A DNA stretch of 64,000 bases from Sva-07 sp963747375 (GTDB taxonomy: Bacteria > Actinomycetota > Acidimicrobiia > Acidimicrobiales > Ilumatobacteraceae), in NCBI GenBank assembly GCA_963747375.1, contig CAVVFL010000035.1, positions 186,001-250,000 of the forward strand. The letters are read 5' to 3'. A program made the position numbers and the translations under genes. Shown one piece after another: positions 1 through 6,578 of this stretch. A model generated the notes under the pieces. The model made no database searches, had not been told where the DNA came from, and saw nothing but the letters and a program-made list of their open reading frames with translations. How positions within the stretch are numbered: the first letter of the stretch is position 1; each line of letters begins with the position of its first letter.

Positions 1-1
1 G

Positions 2-676
2 GTGTTGGTTGTCGACGACGAGCCGACGGTGCGCGAGGTGGTGGCGGGCTATCTGCGCCGCGACGGCCACGAGGTGTTCGAGGCCGCCGACGGCACGACC
101 GCCCTCGAACTCGTGGAGGCCGACCCTCCTGACCTCATCGTGCTCGACATGATGCTCCCGGGGGTGAACGGTCTCGACGTGCTTCGTCGGGTCCGTGGTA
201 CCAGCGACGTGCCGGTGATCATGCTGACCGCCCGCGCCGAGGAGTCCGATCGCGTGGCCGGCCTCGAACTCGGGGCCGACGACTATGTCGTCAAGCCGTT
301 CTCGCCACGCGAGCTCGCTGCGCGCGTGAACGGGGTCCTTCGTCGGGCCAACGGCCGCTCGACCGCGGCGCCCGGGCCGATCGTGTTCGGGGAGCTGATG
401 ATCGAGCCGCTCAGTCGTCAGGTGACGCTCGAGGGTCGCAACGTCGAGATGACCCCGAAGGAGTTCGACGTGCTGGCCTTCCTGGCGTCGTCGCCCCGCC
501 AGGTCTTCTCCAGGGCGCAGCTCCTCGAATCGGTGTGGCAGTCGTCCCCCGAATGGCAGGACCCGGCCACGGTCACCGTGCACGTACGCCGCATCCGCAA
601 CAAGATCGAGGTCGATCCCGAGACCCCACGGTGGATCACCACGGTGTGGGGCGTCGGGTACCGATTCGAGCCATGA
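2..676 (+). CDS. OmpR/PhoB-family response regulator, 5' partial
   Basis: DNA-binding response regulator. The visible 224 residues begin directly at the first receiver strand (LVVDDEP), so the true start codon lies before base 1. Receiver residues are all present: the acidic pair in VVDDE, the phospho-acceptor Asp in VLDMMLPG (about residue 48), Thr in MLTAR and Lys in VVKPF. A winged-helix DNA-binding domain of the OmpR type follows (about 125-224), ending in the usual VWGVGYRF. The last bases overlap the kinase start (ATGA), so the pair is translationally coupled. The regulated genes cannot be told from the sequence. The family assignment is certain. Confidence 0.93.
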   Translation: MLVVDDEPTVREVVAGYLRRDGHEVFEAADGTTALELVEADPPDLIVLDMMLPGVNGLDVLRRVRGTSDVPVIMLTARAEESDRVAGLELGADDYVVKPFSPRELAARVNGVLRRANGRSTAAPGPIVFGELMIEPLSRQVTLEGRNVEMTPKEFDVLAFLASSPRQVFSRAQLLESVWQSSPEWQDPATVTVHVRRIRNKIEVDPETPRWITTVWGVGYRFEP

Positions 677-1698
677 ACGACATGGCATCGAACTCACCGC
701 GGGGGATGAACCGTCTCGGCGTGCGGTTCCTGGCGGCGATGCTCGCGGTGCTCGGCGTTGCGATCCTCATGATCGCGATCGCTGCGCAGTCGATGTTCAT
801 CAACGACCACGACCTGCGACTCCTGATGTGGGCGCTCGTGCCGGCCGTGCTCGGCGCGGCCATCGTCGCGGTGCTCATGGCCCGTCCCGTCGCGCGCGAT
901 GCGAACCGGATCTGCGATGCGGCGATGCGTGTGGCCGACGGTGACCTGACGGCGCGCACGGGGGTGACGCGCAGCGACGAACTCGGCGAAGCAGCAGCGA
1001 TGTTCGATGTGATGGTCGACCGGCTCGATTCGATCGAGCGGGAGCGGGCCCTCATGTTGTCGTCGATCTCGCACGATCTGCGCACGCCGCTCACCGCGCT
1101 CCGGGCGTCGGTCGAGGCCATACGCGACGGTGTCGCTGCCGATCCCGACCAGTATCTGACCGGCATGGAACGCCAGGTGCGGGCGTTGGCGGCGCTCGTC
1201 GACGATCTGCAGTTGCACAGCCGACTCGTCAGCGGAACGATGGAGCTGCGACGGATGCGACTCGACCTCACCGAACTCGCCGACGAGGCGATGGAGACCG
1301 TGCGGCCGATCGCTGCGGCGCGAAACGTCGCACTGCTGCTCGAGGCGACCCAACGGGTGCTCGTCGAGGCCGACGGGTCACAGCTCGCCCGGGTCATCCG
1401 CAACCTGTTGGAGAACGCCATCCGTCATGCTCCCGACGGCTCGGTGGTGCTCGTACAGATCGCGGAGCACGACACGACCGCGACGTTGCGTGTGGTCGAT
1501 CAAGGCCCCGGTTTCCCGACCGACTTCGAGGAGCGTGCCTTCGAACCATTCACACGCGCCGACCCGGCACGCGACACCCGTACCGGTACCGCCGGGCTCG
1601 GGTTGTCGATCGCGCGAGGAATCGTCGTGGCGCACGGCGGCTCGATCGGAATCGGCGCCGGGCCCGGAGGCGTCGTGGAAGTACTCCTCCCCGTGTGA
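673..1698 (+). CDS. Membrane sensor histidine kinase (HAMP-HisKA-HATPase)
   Basis: Partner kinase of the upstream regulator. Two hydrophobic segments (about residues 15-35 and 50-70) flank only a short loop, so there is almost no extracellular sensor domain. A HAMP linker follows, then the H-box SSISHDLRTPLTALR with the phospho-accepting His, the N-box NLLENAIRHA, the G1 box VDQGPGF and the G2 box GTAGLGLSIARG. The length (341 aa) is normal for a compact kinase. The ATG at 673 overlaps the regulator's TGA, which fixes the start. With so small an extracytoplasmic loop, the signal is probably sensed in the membrane or by a partner; that is inference. Confidence 0.93.
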   Translation: MNDMASNSPRGMNRLGVRFLAAMLAVLGVAILMIAIAAQSMFINDHDLRLLMWALVPAVLGAAIVAVLMARPVARDANRICDAAMRVADGDLTARTGVTRSDELGEAAAMFDVMVDRLDSIERERALMLSSISHDLRTPLTALRASVEAIRDGVAADPDQYLTGMERQVRALAALVDDLQLHSRLVSGTMELRRMRLDLTELADEAMETVRPIAAARNVALLLEATQRVLVEADGSQLARVIRNLLENAIRHAPDGSVVLVQIAEHDTTATLRVVDQGPGFPTDFEERAFEPFTRADPARDTRTGTAGLGLSIARGIVVAHGGSIGIGAGPGGVVEVLLPV

Positions 1699-1718
1699 CA
1701 CCCGGCCTCCAACCCCGG

Positions 1719-1785
1719 CCCCAACCCGAAATTCGGGGTGGAGGTTGCGCTCAGCGCAACTCTGGCTCCGAATTTCGGGTTGGGG
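1719..1785. repeat. Nested intergenic palindrome at convergent gene ends
   Basis: Outer arms of 18 bp (1719-1736 and 1768-1785) are perfect reverse complements. Between them is a second perfect 7-bp hairpin (1744-1750 / 1754-1760) whose 3-nt loop is exactly the TGA stop (read on the minus strand) of the poly-gamma-glutamate hydrolase. It could end transcription from both sides, although no T-tract follows. Confidence 0.85.
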
Positions 1786-2410
1786 GGTGTGTTGGGGTGG
1801 TGGGGTTGGGGGGCCAGGTGATGGCTGCGTCGACGAGGCCGTCGATGAGTGACTCGGTGTGCGGTGTGAGGCCGGGCCCCTCCCAGTCCCACCACAGCGG
1901 GCTCGAACCTCGAACACGTGGTGGAAGTTCGATCTGGACGCCACCGTCACGGGGGAGGTTCACCGGGTTTCGGTCGTGGAGCCCACGGAGCTGTTCGGGG
2001 ATCGCATCGACGTCGGTCACGATGTCGTAGGCGGGCAGCGAACGGCGCAGCGACGCGCCGACGTGGTCGGCGAAGACCCGATTCCCACCGCCGAGCAGCA
2101 GTGAGCCGAAGAGACCGCGTCGACCGAATCCGTGCACGGTGACCACGATGTCGACGTGCTCGATGAAGGCGCGGAGCCGTGTCGACTCCTCCGGCCGGAC
2201 TTGGATCGAGGGGAGGTGCTCACGCATCCCGTCGGGTTGGATCACGGCATACAGCGATGCCGAGGCCCGTTCGGCGGCGCGGGTGGCGATGACGTCGGTC
2301 ATGGCTTCGAGGGCGCCGCCGTGAAATGCCATGAAACCGACACGGCCCCGAAGTTCACTGACCTCTTCGACCCCAGGCGCTCCGAGGAGGGCGGCAAAGG
2401 CGGTCACCAC
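1751..2410 (-). CDS. Poly-gamma-glutamate hydrolase family zinc peptidase (PghP-like)
   Basis: Resembles the PghP/DUF867 zinc-peptidase family known from Bacillus phages, which cleaves poly-gamma-glutamate. The conserved signatures are visible in order: FHGGALEAMTD near the N-terminus (metal-binding His and Glu), VTVHGF, the glycine-rich GGGNR, and NLPRDGGVQIELPPRVRG near the C-terminus. The length (about 219 aa) fits the family. The start is uncertain: GTG codons at 2410 and 2407 are both possible, and the frame stays open upstream into the divergent orn gene. No signal peptide is seen, so it is probably cytoplasmic. The physiological substrate in this organism is unknown. Confidence 0.75.
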   Translation of the reverse strand: MVTAFAALLGAPGVEEVSELRGRVGFMAFHGGALEAMTDVIATRAAERASASLYAVIQPDGMREHLPSIQVRPEESTRLRAFIEHVDIVVTVHGFGRRGLFGSLLLGGGNRVFADHVGASLRRSLPAYDIVTDVDAIPEQLRGLHDRNPVNLPRDGGVQIELPPRVRGSSPLWWDWEGPGLTPHTESLIDGLVDAAITWPPNPTTPTHPPTRNSEPELR

Positions 2411-2434
2411 ACCATGATCGCAGCAACAGCGCCC

Positions 2435-2440
2435 TACAGT
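2435..2440 (+). promoter_or_regulatory. -10 box TACAGT of orn (leaderless type)
   Basis: TACAGT lies 7 nt before the orn ATG at 2448. No Shine-Dalgarno sequence is present, consistent with a leaderless transcript. Confidence 0.55.
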
Positions 2441-2447
2441 GACGTCG

Positions 2448-3018
2448 ATGCTCGTGTGGATGGACCTGGAGATGACCGGACTCGACCACACCTCGGACGT
2501 GATCGTCGAGATCGCGACGATCATCACCGACGACGAACTGGCAGATCATCGCCGAGGGTCCGGATCTCGTCGTCCACCAGCCCGACGATGTGCTGGCGCG
2601 TATGGATCCGTTCGTTGTCGACATGCACACCAAGTCCGGACTCCTCGAGCAGATCAAGGCGTCGACCGTCAGCCTGGACGATGCCGGCGCCGCAACGCTC
2701 GAGTTCATCAAGCAACATGTACCCGAGCCCGCCAGCGTGCCGTTGTGCGGCAACTCAATCGGCACGGACCGACGATTCCTCGCCGCGTATCTGCCCGAGA
2801 TCGAGAACCACCTCCACTACCGATCGATCGACGTGTCGAGCGTGAAGGAACTCGTGAAGCGGTGGTATCCGGGCATCGACGCGAATCGGCCTCGAGGGCA
2901 TGGTTCACATCGGGCGCTCGACGACATCCGCGAGTCGATTCGAGAGATGGCCTACTACCGCGAGCACGTGTTCGTCGCCGCAGAGGCACCCGAAGCCGAC
3001 CCGACGCCACCCGGCTGA
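2448..3018 (+). CDS. orn: Oligoribonuclease, frameshifted
   Basis: 3'-to-5' exoribonuclease that degrades 2-5-nt RNAs and pGpG (DEDDh family). The N-terminus MLVWMDLEMTGLD carries the first catalytic Asp and Glu; the C-terminal part holds NSIGTDRRFL and HRALDDIRESI with the remaining Asp and His residues. Homologues read DDEL-QIIAEGPDLVVHQPD through this region. Here a single extra G near 2541 moves the continuation from frame 3 to frame 1, after which the protein is intact to the stop. With both halves fully conserved, a sequencing insertion is more likely than loss of function in this near-essential gene. Confidence 0.88.
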
Positions 3019-3041
3019 TCGGTTGTCCGATCAGGACCCGG

Positions 3042-3047
3042 TAGGTT
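3042..3047 (+). promoter_or_regulatory. -10 box TAGGTT of the quinone reductase gene
   Basis: TAGGTT sits 6 nt before the ATG at 3054, with no ribosome binding site between them. Confidence 0.55.
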
Positions 3048-3053
3048 CCGGCC

Positions 3054-4028
3054 ATGCGTGCAATCGTGCTCCGATCCCACGGTGGACCCGAAGTTCTCAC
3101 GATCGAAGAGGTCGACGATCCCACTGCCGGTCGTGATGAGATCGTCGTCGCCGTCGAGCACGCGGCGATCAACCGCGCCGACATCTTGCAGCGCATGGGG
3201 ATGTATCCCGATCCGCGACGCACGGTGATCGAGATCCCGGGTCTGGAGTACTCCGGCCTGGTCGCGGCGGTCGGCGCGGACGTCGTCGGCTGGGCGGTCG
3301 GCGATCGGGTGATGGGCATCGAAGCCGGCGGGTGCTATGCGGAGAAGGTCGTCACCCACGCTCGTCAGGCACTTCCTGTCCCTTCCGCCGTTGCATCCGC
3401 CGACGCGGCCGCTGTCCCCGAGGTGTTCCTCACGGCCTGGGACGCCCTCGTCGTTCAGGGCGGCCTCACGAGTGGCCGCTGGGCGCTCGTTCATGCCGGC
3501 GCGTCGGGCGTCGGCACCGCAGCGATCCAGATCGCCAAGGCGATCGGCGCCCGGATCGCCGTGACCTGCTCGGCCGGCAAGGCCGATGCCTGTCGTGCCC
3601 TCGGCGCCGACGTGGTGCTCGATCGCAGCCCCGCGGACTGGCTGGGCGAACTGCGTTCGGCGGTTCCCGGTGGCGTCGACGTCGTGCTCGACGTGATCGG
3701 CGGCGACGAGGCGGATCGGAACCTGCAGGCCGCCCGCATGGATGGCACCATCATCCAGGTGGGGTTGATGGGCGGGGGATCGGCACCGGTCAACATCGGT
3801 CTGATCCTGTCGAAGCGGCTCACGTGGATCGGCACGACGCTGCGAGCGCGGCCGCTCGAGCGCAAGCTGGCCCTCAGCCAGCGCTTCATCGACGAGATGC
3901 TGCCGTTGTTCGATGCGGGAAGCTTGAAGCCGGTGGTCGATTCGCGTTACCCGTTCGAGCAGATCGCGGACGCACATCGCCACATGGAGGCCAACGCCAA
4001 CATCGGCAAGATCCTCATCGACCTCTGA
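3054..4028 (+). CDS. NAD(P)H:quinone oxidoreductase (MDR superfamily)
   Basis: Zinc-independent medium-chain dehydrogenase/reductase of the QOR type, which reduces quinones or enones with NAD(P)H in the cytoplasm. The GroES-like N-terminal half contains HAAINRADILQRMGMYP, and the Rossmann half contains the nucleotide-binding loop HAGASGVGTAAIQIAK (about residues 147-162). The zinc-ligand cysteines of alcohol dehydrogenases are absent. It ends with GKILIDL, typical of PIG3-like quinone oxidoreductases. The length (324 aa) is normal. It is monocistronic, preceded by a leaderless-type promoter and followed by a perfect palindrome. The physiological substrate is unknown. Confidence 0.9.
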   Translation: MRAIVLRSHGGPEVLTIEEVDDPTAGRDEIVVAVEHAAINRADILQRMGMYPDPRRTVIEIPGLEYSGLVAAVGADVVGWAVGDRVMGIEAGGCYAEKVVTHARQALPVPSAVASADAAAVPEVFLTAWDALVVQGGLTSGRWALVHAGASGVGTAAIQIAKAIGARIAVTCSAGKADACRALGADVVLDRSPADWLGELRSAVPGGVDVVLDVIGGDEADRNLQAARMDGTIIQVGLMGGGSAPVNIGLILSKRLTWIGTTLRARPLERKLALSQRFIDEMLPLFDAGSLKPVVDSRYPFEQIADAHRHMEANANIGKILIDL

Positions 4029-4034
4029 CGAGCC

Positions 4035-4065
4035 GGTTACGCCGGTGCCAGGCACCGGCGTAACC
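4035..4065. repeat. 31-bp perfect palindrome, copy 1 of 2
   Basis: Perfect 15-bp arms around a single central A (arms begin GGTTACGCCGG). It is identical to the element at 28439-28469, so this is a dispersed element and not a chance hairpin. It lies just after the quinone reductase stop and may act as a terminator. Confidence 0.85.
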
Positions 4066-4095
4066 ATGGATCTCCGAGAGTTTCGCGAAACCCCC

Positions 4096-4125
4096 TTGAC
4101 CGGACCCTGCTCGGCATGGTTGTCT
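4096..4125 (+). promoter_or_regulatory. Candidate promoter of the 64-aa peptide gene
   Basis: TTGACC (4096-4101) resembles a -35 box, and TTGTCT (4120-4125), 18 nt later, is a weak -10. About 65 nt of untranslated leader would separate it from the ATG at 4193. The call is tentative. Confidence 0.3.
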
Positions 4126-4192
4126 GGCAACTCGGGCACGGCACCGTGTTCCCGATCATGACCAACGACACCGCGAGGCGAAAGGACGAACG

Positions 4193-4387
4193 ATGAGCAT
4201 GTCACCGATTTCTGCACCGTCGGTCGCCTTTGCGCGTCCGCACGTCGGTTCGCTCGGCTACGCCTCGTGGCCGATGAACGTCGTCCAGGGATGCAACGGA
4301 CACATGTCCGTGAATCACGGCGACACGACCGGCACCACCGAGTCCAAGCGACTCACCCCCGGCCACCTCATGGGAGCGCTGACGTAA
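4193..4387 (+). CDS. Small protein of unknown function (64 aa) before whiB
   Basis: A short open frame preceded by a purine-rich GAAAGGACGA ribosome binding region, with ATGs at 4193 and 4199. A strong intrinsic terminator starts 25 nt after its stop, so the transcription unit appears to be just this peptide. The product is neutral to basic, lacks a signal peptide or membrane helix, and has a single Cys in VVQGCNGHMS and two Trp/Tyr-containing stretches. I do not recognise a family. It could be a short regulatory or leader peptide linked to the WhiB gene 117 nt downstream. The tight fit between RBS, frame and terminator is the main support for it being real. Confidence 0.5.
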   Translation: MSMSPISAPSVAFARPHVGSLGYASWPMNVVQGCNGHMSVNHGDTTGTTESKRLTPGHLMGALT

Positions 4388-4412
4388 GACCGACGTCAGA
4401 TCACCTCTCACG

Positions 4413-4451
4413 AGGCCGCCGGGTTCCGACCCGGCGGCCTTTTGCGTTTTT
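4413..4451 (+). terminator. Intrinsic terminator
   Basis: A perfect 12-bp GC-rich stem (4413-4424 / 4429-4440) with a TCCG loop is followed by TTTTGCGTTTTT. It is the clearest rho-independent terminator in the window and ends the unit of the 64-aa peptide. Confidence 0.9.
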
Positions 4452-4504
4452 CGGTCCCGAATCCCATCCAGCCAGCCATCCAACCCACGCACGAAAGCAA
4501 CCAC

Positions 4505-4982
4505 ATGACACTCATCGACACCCGTTCGGCGGCCACCACGACGGTCGGCACCACGTTCAGCCCATCCACCGTCACTTCCCTCGACTTCCACGAACAGGAC
4601 ATCACCATGAACAGCCCAACCATCACCAGCCGCTCGGTGCTCGTCGAGCCCCGAGAACCGGACAGTCCGAGACCGCCCGGCGCGGCGGAGACACCGGACA
4701 CCGGTGGCTCGGTGCGCCGACGGACACGGCACGATGACGGGGTTGTTCTTCTCCGACAACGTCATCGACATCGCCCGGGCCAAGGCCATGTGCGCACTGT
4801 GCCCTCTGAGGGCATCGTGCCTCGAAGGCGCCCTCGAACGCGAGGAGCCGTGGGGCGTCTGGGGTGGCGAGCTGCTCTCCGGCGGTCGCATCATCGCCAA
4901 CAAGCGGCCGTGTGGCCGCCCGCCCAAGCACCCCCGGCCCGCCGTCGTCATCGACGAGCTCGGGCCGGTGGCCGTCGCCTGA
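4505..4982 (+). CDS. WhiB-family Fe-S transcriptional regulator, frameshifted
   Basis: WhiB proteins bind a 4Fe-4S cluster through four Cys and regulate transcription with the sigma factor. The C-terminal part shows the whole signature: RCADG, then FFSDN, CALCPLRASCLEGALE, the beta-turn GVWGG and a basic tail ending KRPCGRPPKHPRP. An N-terminal extension (MTLIDTRSAATTT onward from 4505) lies in another frame and joins cleanly as PDTGG-RCADG if one extra T near 4709 is removed. Without this, translation would have to start at a GTG at 4704, immediately before the first cluster Cys and with no RBS. I therefore favour the joined protein of about 158 aa. Start sites at 4505 or 4607 are both possible. 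Confidence 0.75.
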
Positions 4983-5004
4983 CCCGGTGACGGCCGGCAA
5001 TTCG

Positions 5005-5058
5005 CCGTTTGTGGCGCAGTTTCGTTGACCCCCCGCAGCGAAACTGCGTCGCAAACGG
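5005..5058. repeat. Long imperfect intergenic hairpin
   Basis: Arms of 23 nt (5005-5027 and 5036-5058) pair with only three non-Watson-Crick positions, around an 8-nt C-rich loop. It lies between whiB and the thioredoxin gene. There is no T-tract, so it may be a repeat element rather than a terminator. Confidence 0.75.
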
Positions 5059-5120
5059 AAGGGTCGGTGAACAAACGCGAAGATCCCGGTGGCCGACCGG
5101 GCCTGCAGAAGTGCCCTCGG

Positions 5121-5126
5121 TAGCCT
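5121..5126 (+). promoter_or_regulatory. -10 box TAGCCT of the TlpA-like gene
   Basis: TAGCCT lies 7 nt before the GTG start at 5134, without a ribosome binding site. Confidence 0.5.
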
Positions 5127-5133
5127 CGATGGC

Positions 5134-5729
5134 GTGAAGATCCGTCCGCGACTCCTCGTCGGCTCCCTCGTGGCAGCGGTTGCCGTCATCGGCGTGTTCG
5201 CCTGGACGCAGCGTCCCGACGGCGGGCCGGCGAACTCGATGCGCAGCTGACCGATCCCGGCGCTGTGGTGACGTACCCCAACGACGGCCTCGGCAACCAG
5301 ACCGTCGAGGGCACGCCGTTTCCCGATGTGACGCTGGCCGATGCCGACGGCAACGACGTGACCACCGCCGACCTGCTCGGCGAACCGCTGGTCGTCAATC
5401 TCTGGTTCTCGACGTGTCCGCCGTGCGCGAAGGAACTCCCGGCATTCGCCGAGGTCGACGCCGAACGCGACGACGTGCGGTTCGTCGGTGTCAACACGAT
5501 CGACTCGGTCGAGACCATGGAGCGCTTCGCCGGTGAACGGGGCGTGCAGTACGACCTCCTGCGCGACGATTTCGCCGAGTTGGCCGACGGCGTCGGCGCC
5601 GTGGCGTTTCCCGTCACGCTGTTCGTCACCTCCGACGGCACGATCGTCGAGCAGTCGGGGGCCCTCGACGCGGACGAACTCCGAGCCAGGATCGACCAAC
5701 TGATGGTCGAGGAGGACAAGCTCGCGTGA
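5134..5729 (+). CDS. TlpA/ResA-like membrane-anchored thioredoxin, frameshifted
   Basis: Extracytoplasmic thiol-disulfide oxidoreductase. From GTG 5134 the first residues (MKIRPRLLVGSLVAAVAVIGVFAW) form an N-terminal membrane anchor, but that frame meets a TGA at 5248. The mature domain continues in another frame (ELDAQLTDPGAVVTYPN), with the active site WFSTCPPCAKELP and the cis-Pro loop VAFPVTLF. The junction is near 5225-5236 and needs one missing base or two extra ones. The thioredoxin core itself is complete. The stop overlaps the GTG of the CcdA-type protein downstream, so the two work as a pair: CcdA carries electrons across the membrane and the TlpA domain spends them outside. Confidence 0.82.
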
Positions 5730-6578
5730 GCCTGTCGTTCATCAGAGGGATGGTCGCGGCGGTCAATCCGTGCGGCTTCATCCTGCTGCCGACGTACCTC
5801 ATGTACTTCCTCGGCATGCAGGGATCGCTGCCGGGCACTCGAGCGCGCCACGATGCGGCGAGCCCTGCTCGTCAGCGCTGCCGTCTCGGCGGGCTTCTTG
5901 TCGGTGTTCCTCGTCGCCGGCGTGATCTCGTACAACTTCACCAACTGGATCAACGAGAACGCCAAGTACGCCACGGGAGGCATCGGGGCGGCGCTGGTCG
6001 TGCTCGGCATCGCCATGCTGTTCGGCTACAAGATCCCGTTCATGACGCCGAACATCAACACCGGCGGTGACACCCCACAACGCACGATGCGGGCGATGTT
6101 CGTGTTCGGTATTGCCTACGCGGTTGCCTCGATCGGCTGCACCATCGGGTTGTTCATCGCCACGGTGTTCAGCACGACGGCACGTGAGGGCGTCGTGGCC
6201 GGCGTCGGCAACGTGCTCGCCTACGGCGCCGGGATGGCGCTGCTCGTCAGCGCACTCACGATCGCCTTGGCATCGGCCAACACGAGCCTGCTCAAGTTCC
6301 TCCGCGGTGGCATGCGTTACGTCGACAGGATCGCCGCAGGTTTCGTGGTGCTGTCGGGCGTGTACCTGCTCTGGTACTTCTACTGGGTCGACATCAAGGA
6401 GGTGGGTGATCCGGTCACCGACTGGGCGCTCGAACGCCAGGCGCAGGCCACCACCTTCCTGAACGAACACTGGCAGGTCGTCGGCATCGTGATGGCGGTC
6501 GTCGTCGGCGGTGCCATCGCCTACGTGATGACCCGGCCGACGTCCGTCGAACCGCCGAGCGAATCATCTCAGTCGTAG
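5726..6578 (+). CDS. ccdA: CcdA/DsbD-family thiol-electron transporter, frameshifted
   Basis: Multi-spanning membrane protein that moves reducing equivalents from cytoplasmic thioredoxin to outside thiol proteins. The N-terminus MSLSFIRGMVAAVNPCGFILLPTYL carries the first redox Cys (NPCG), and the second lies in IGCTIGLFIATVF. About six hydrophobic helices are visible and the C-terminus is cytoplasmic. One extra A near 5843 splits the frame: GSLPG should join LERATMRRALLV. GTG at 5726 overlaps the thioredoxin stop. The 3' end overlaps the convergent dehydrogenase gene by 10 bp. No heme-handling genes are nearby, so a general role in disulfide reduction is as likely as cytochrome c maturation. 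Confidence 0.83.

Noticed and set aside
2955..4217. A 420-codon minus-strand frame over the quinone reductase
   Set aside because: The plus-strand protein is a clear MDR enzyme. The antisense translation shows no family motif, and it merely includes the palindrome-encoded PVPGTGVT.
5134..5250. In-frame TGA at 5248 in the thioredoxin gene as a selenocysteine codon
   Set aside because: The organism has selA/selB, but the downstream protein continues in a different frame. The interruption is therefore a frameshift and not recoding, and no SECIS-like hairpin follows.
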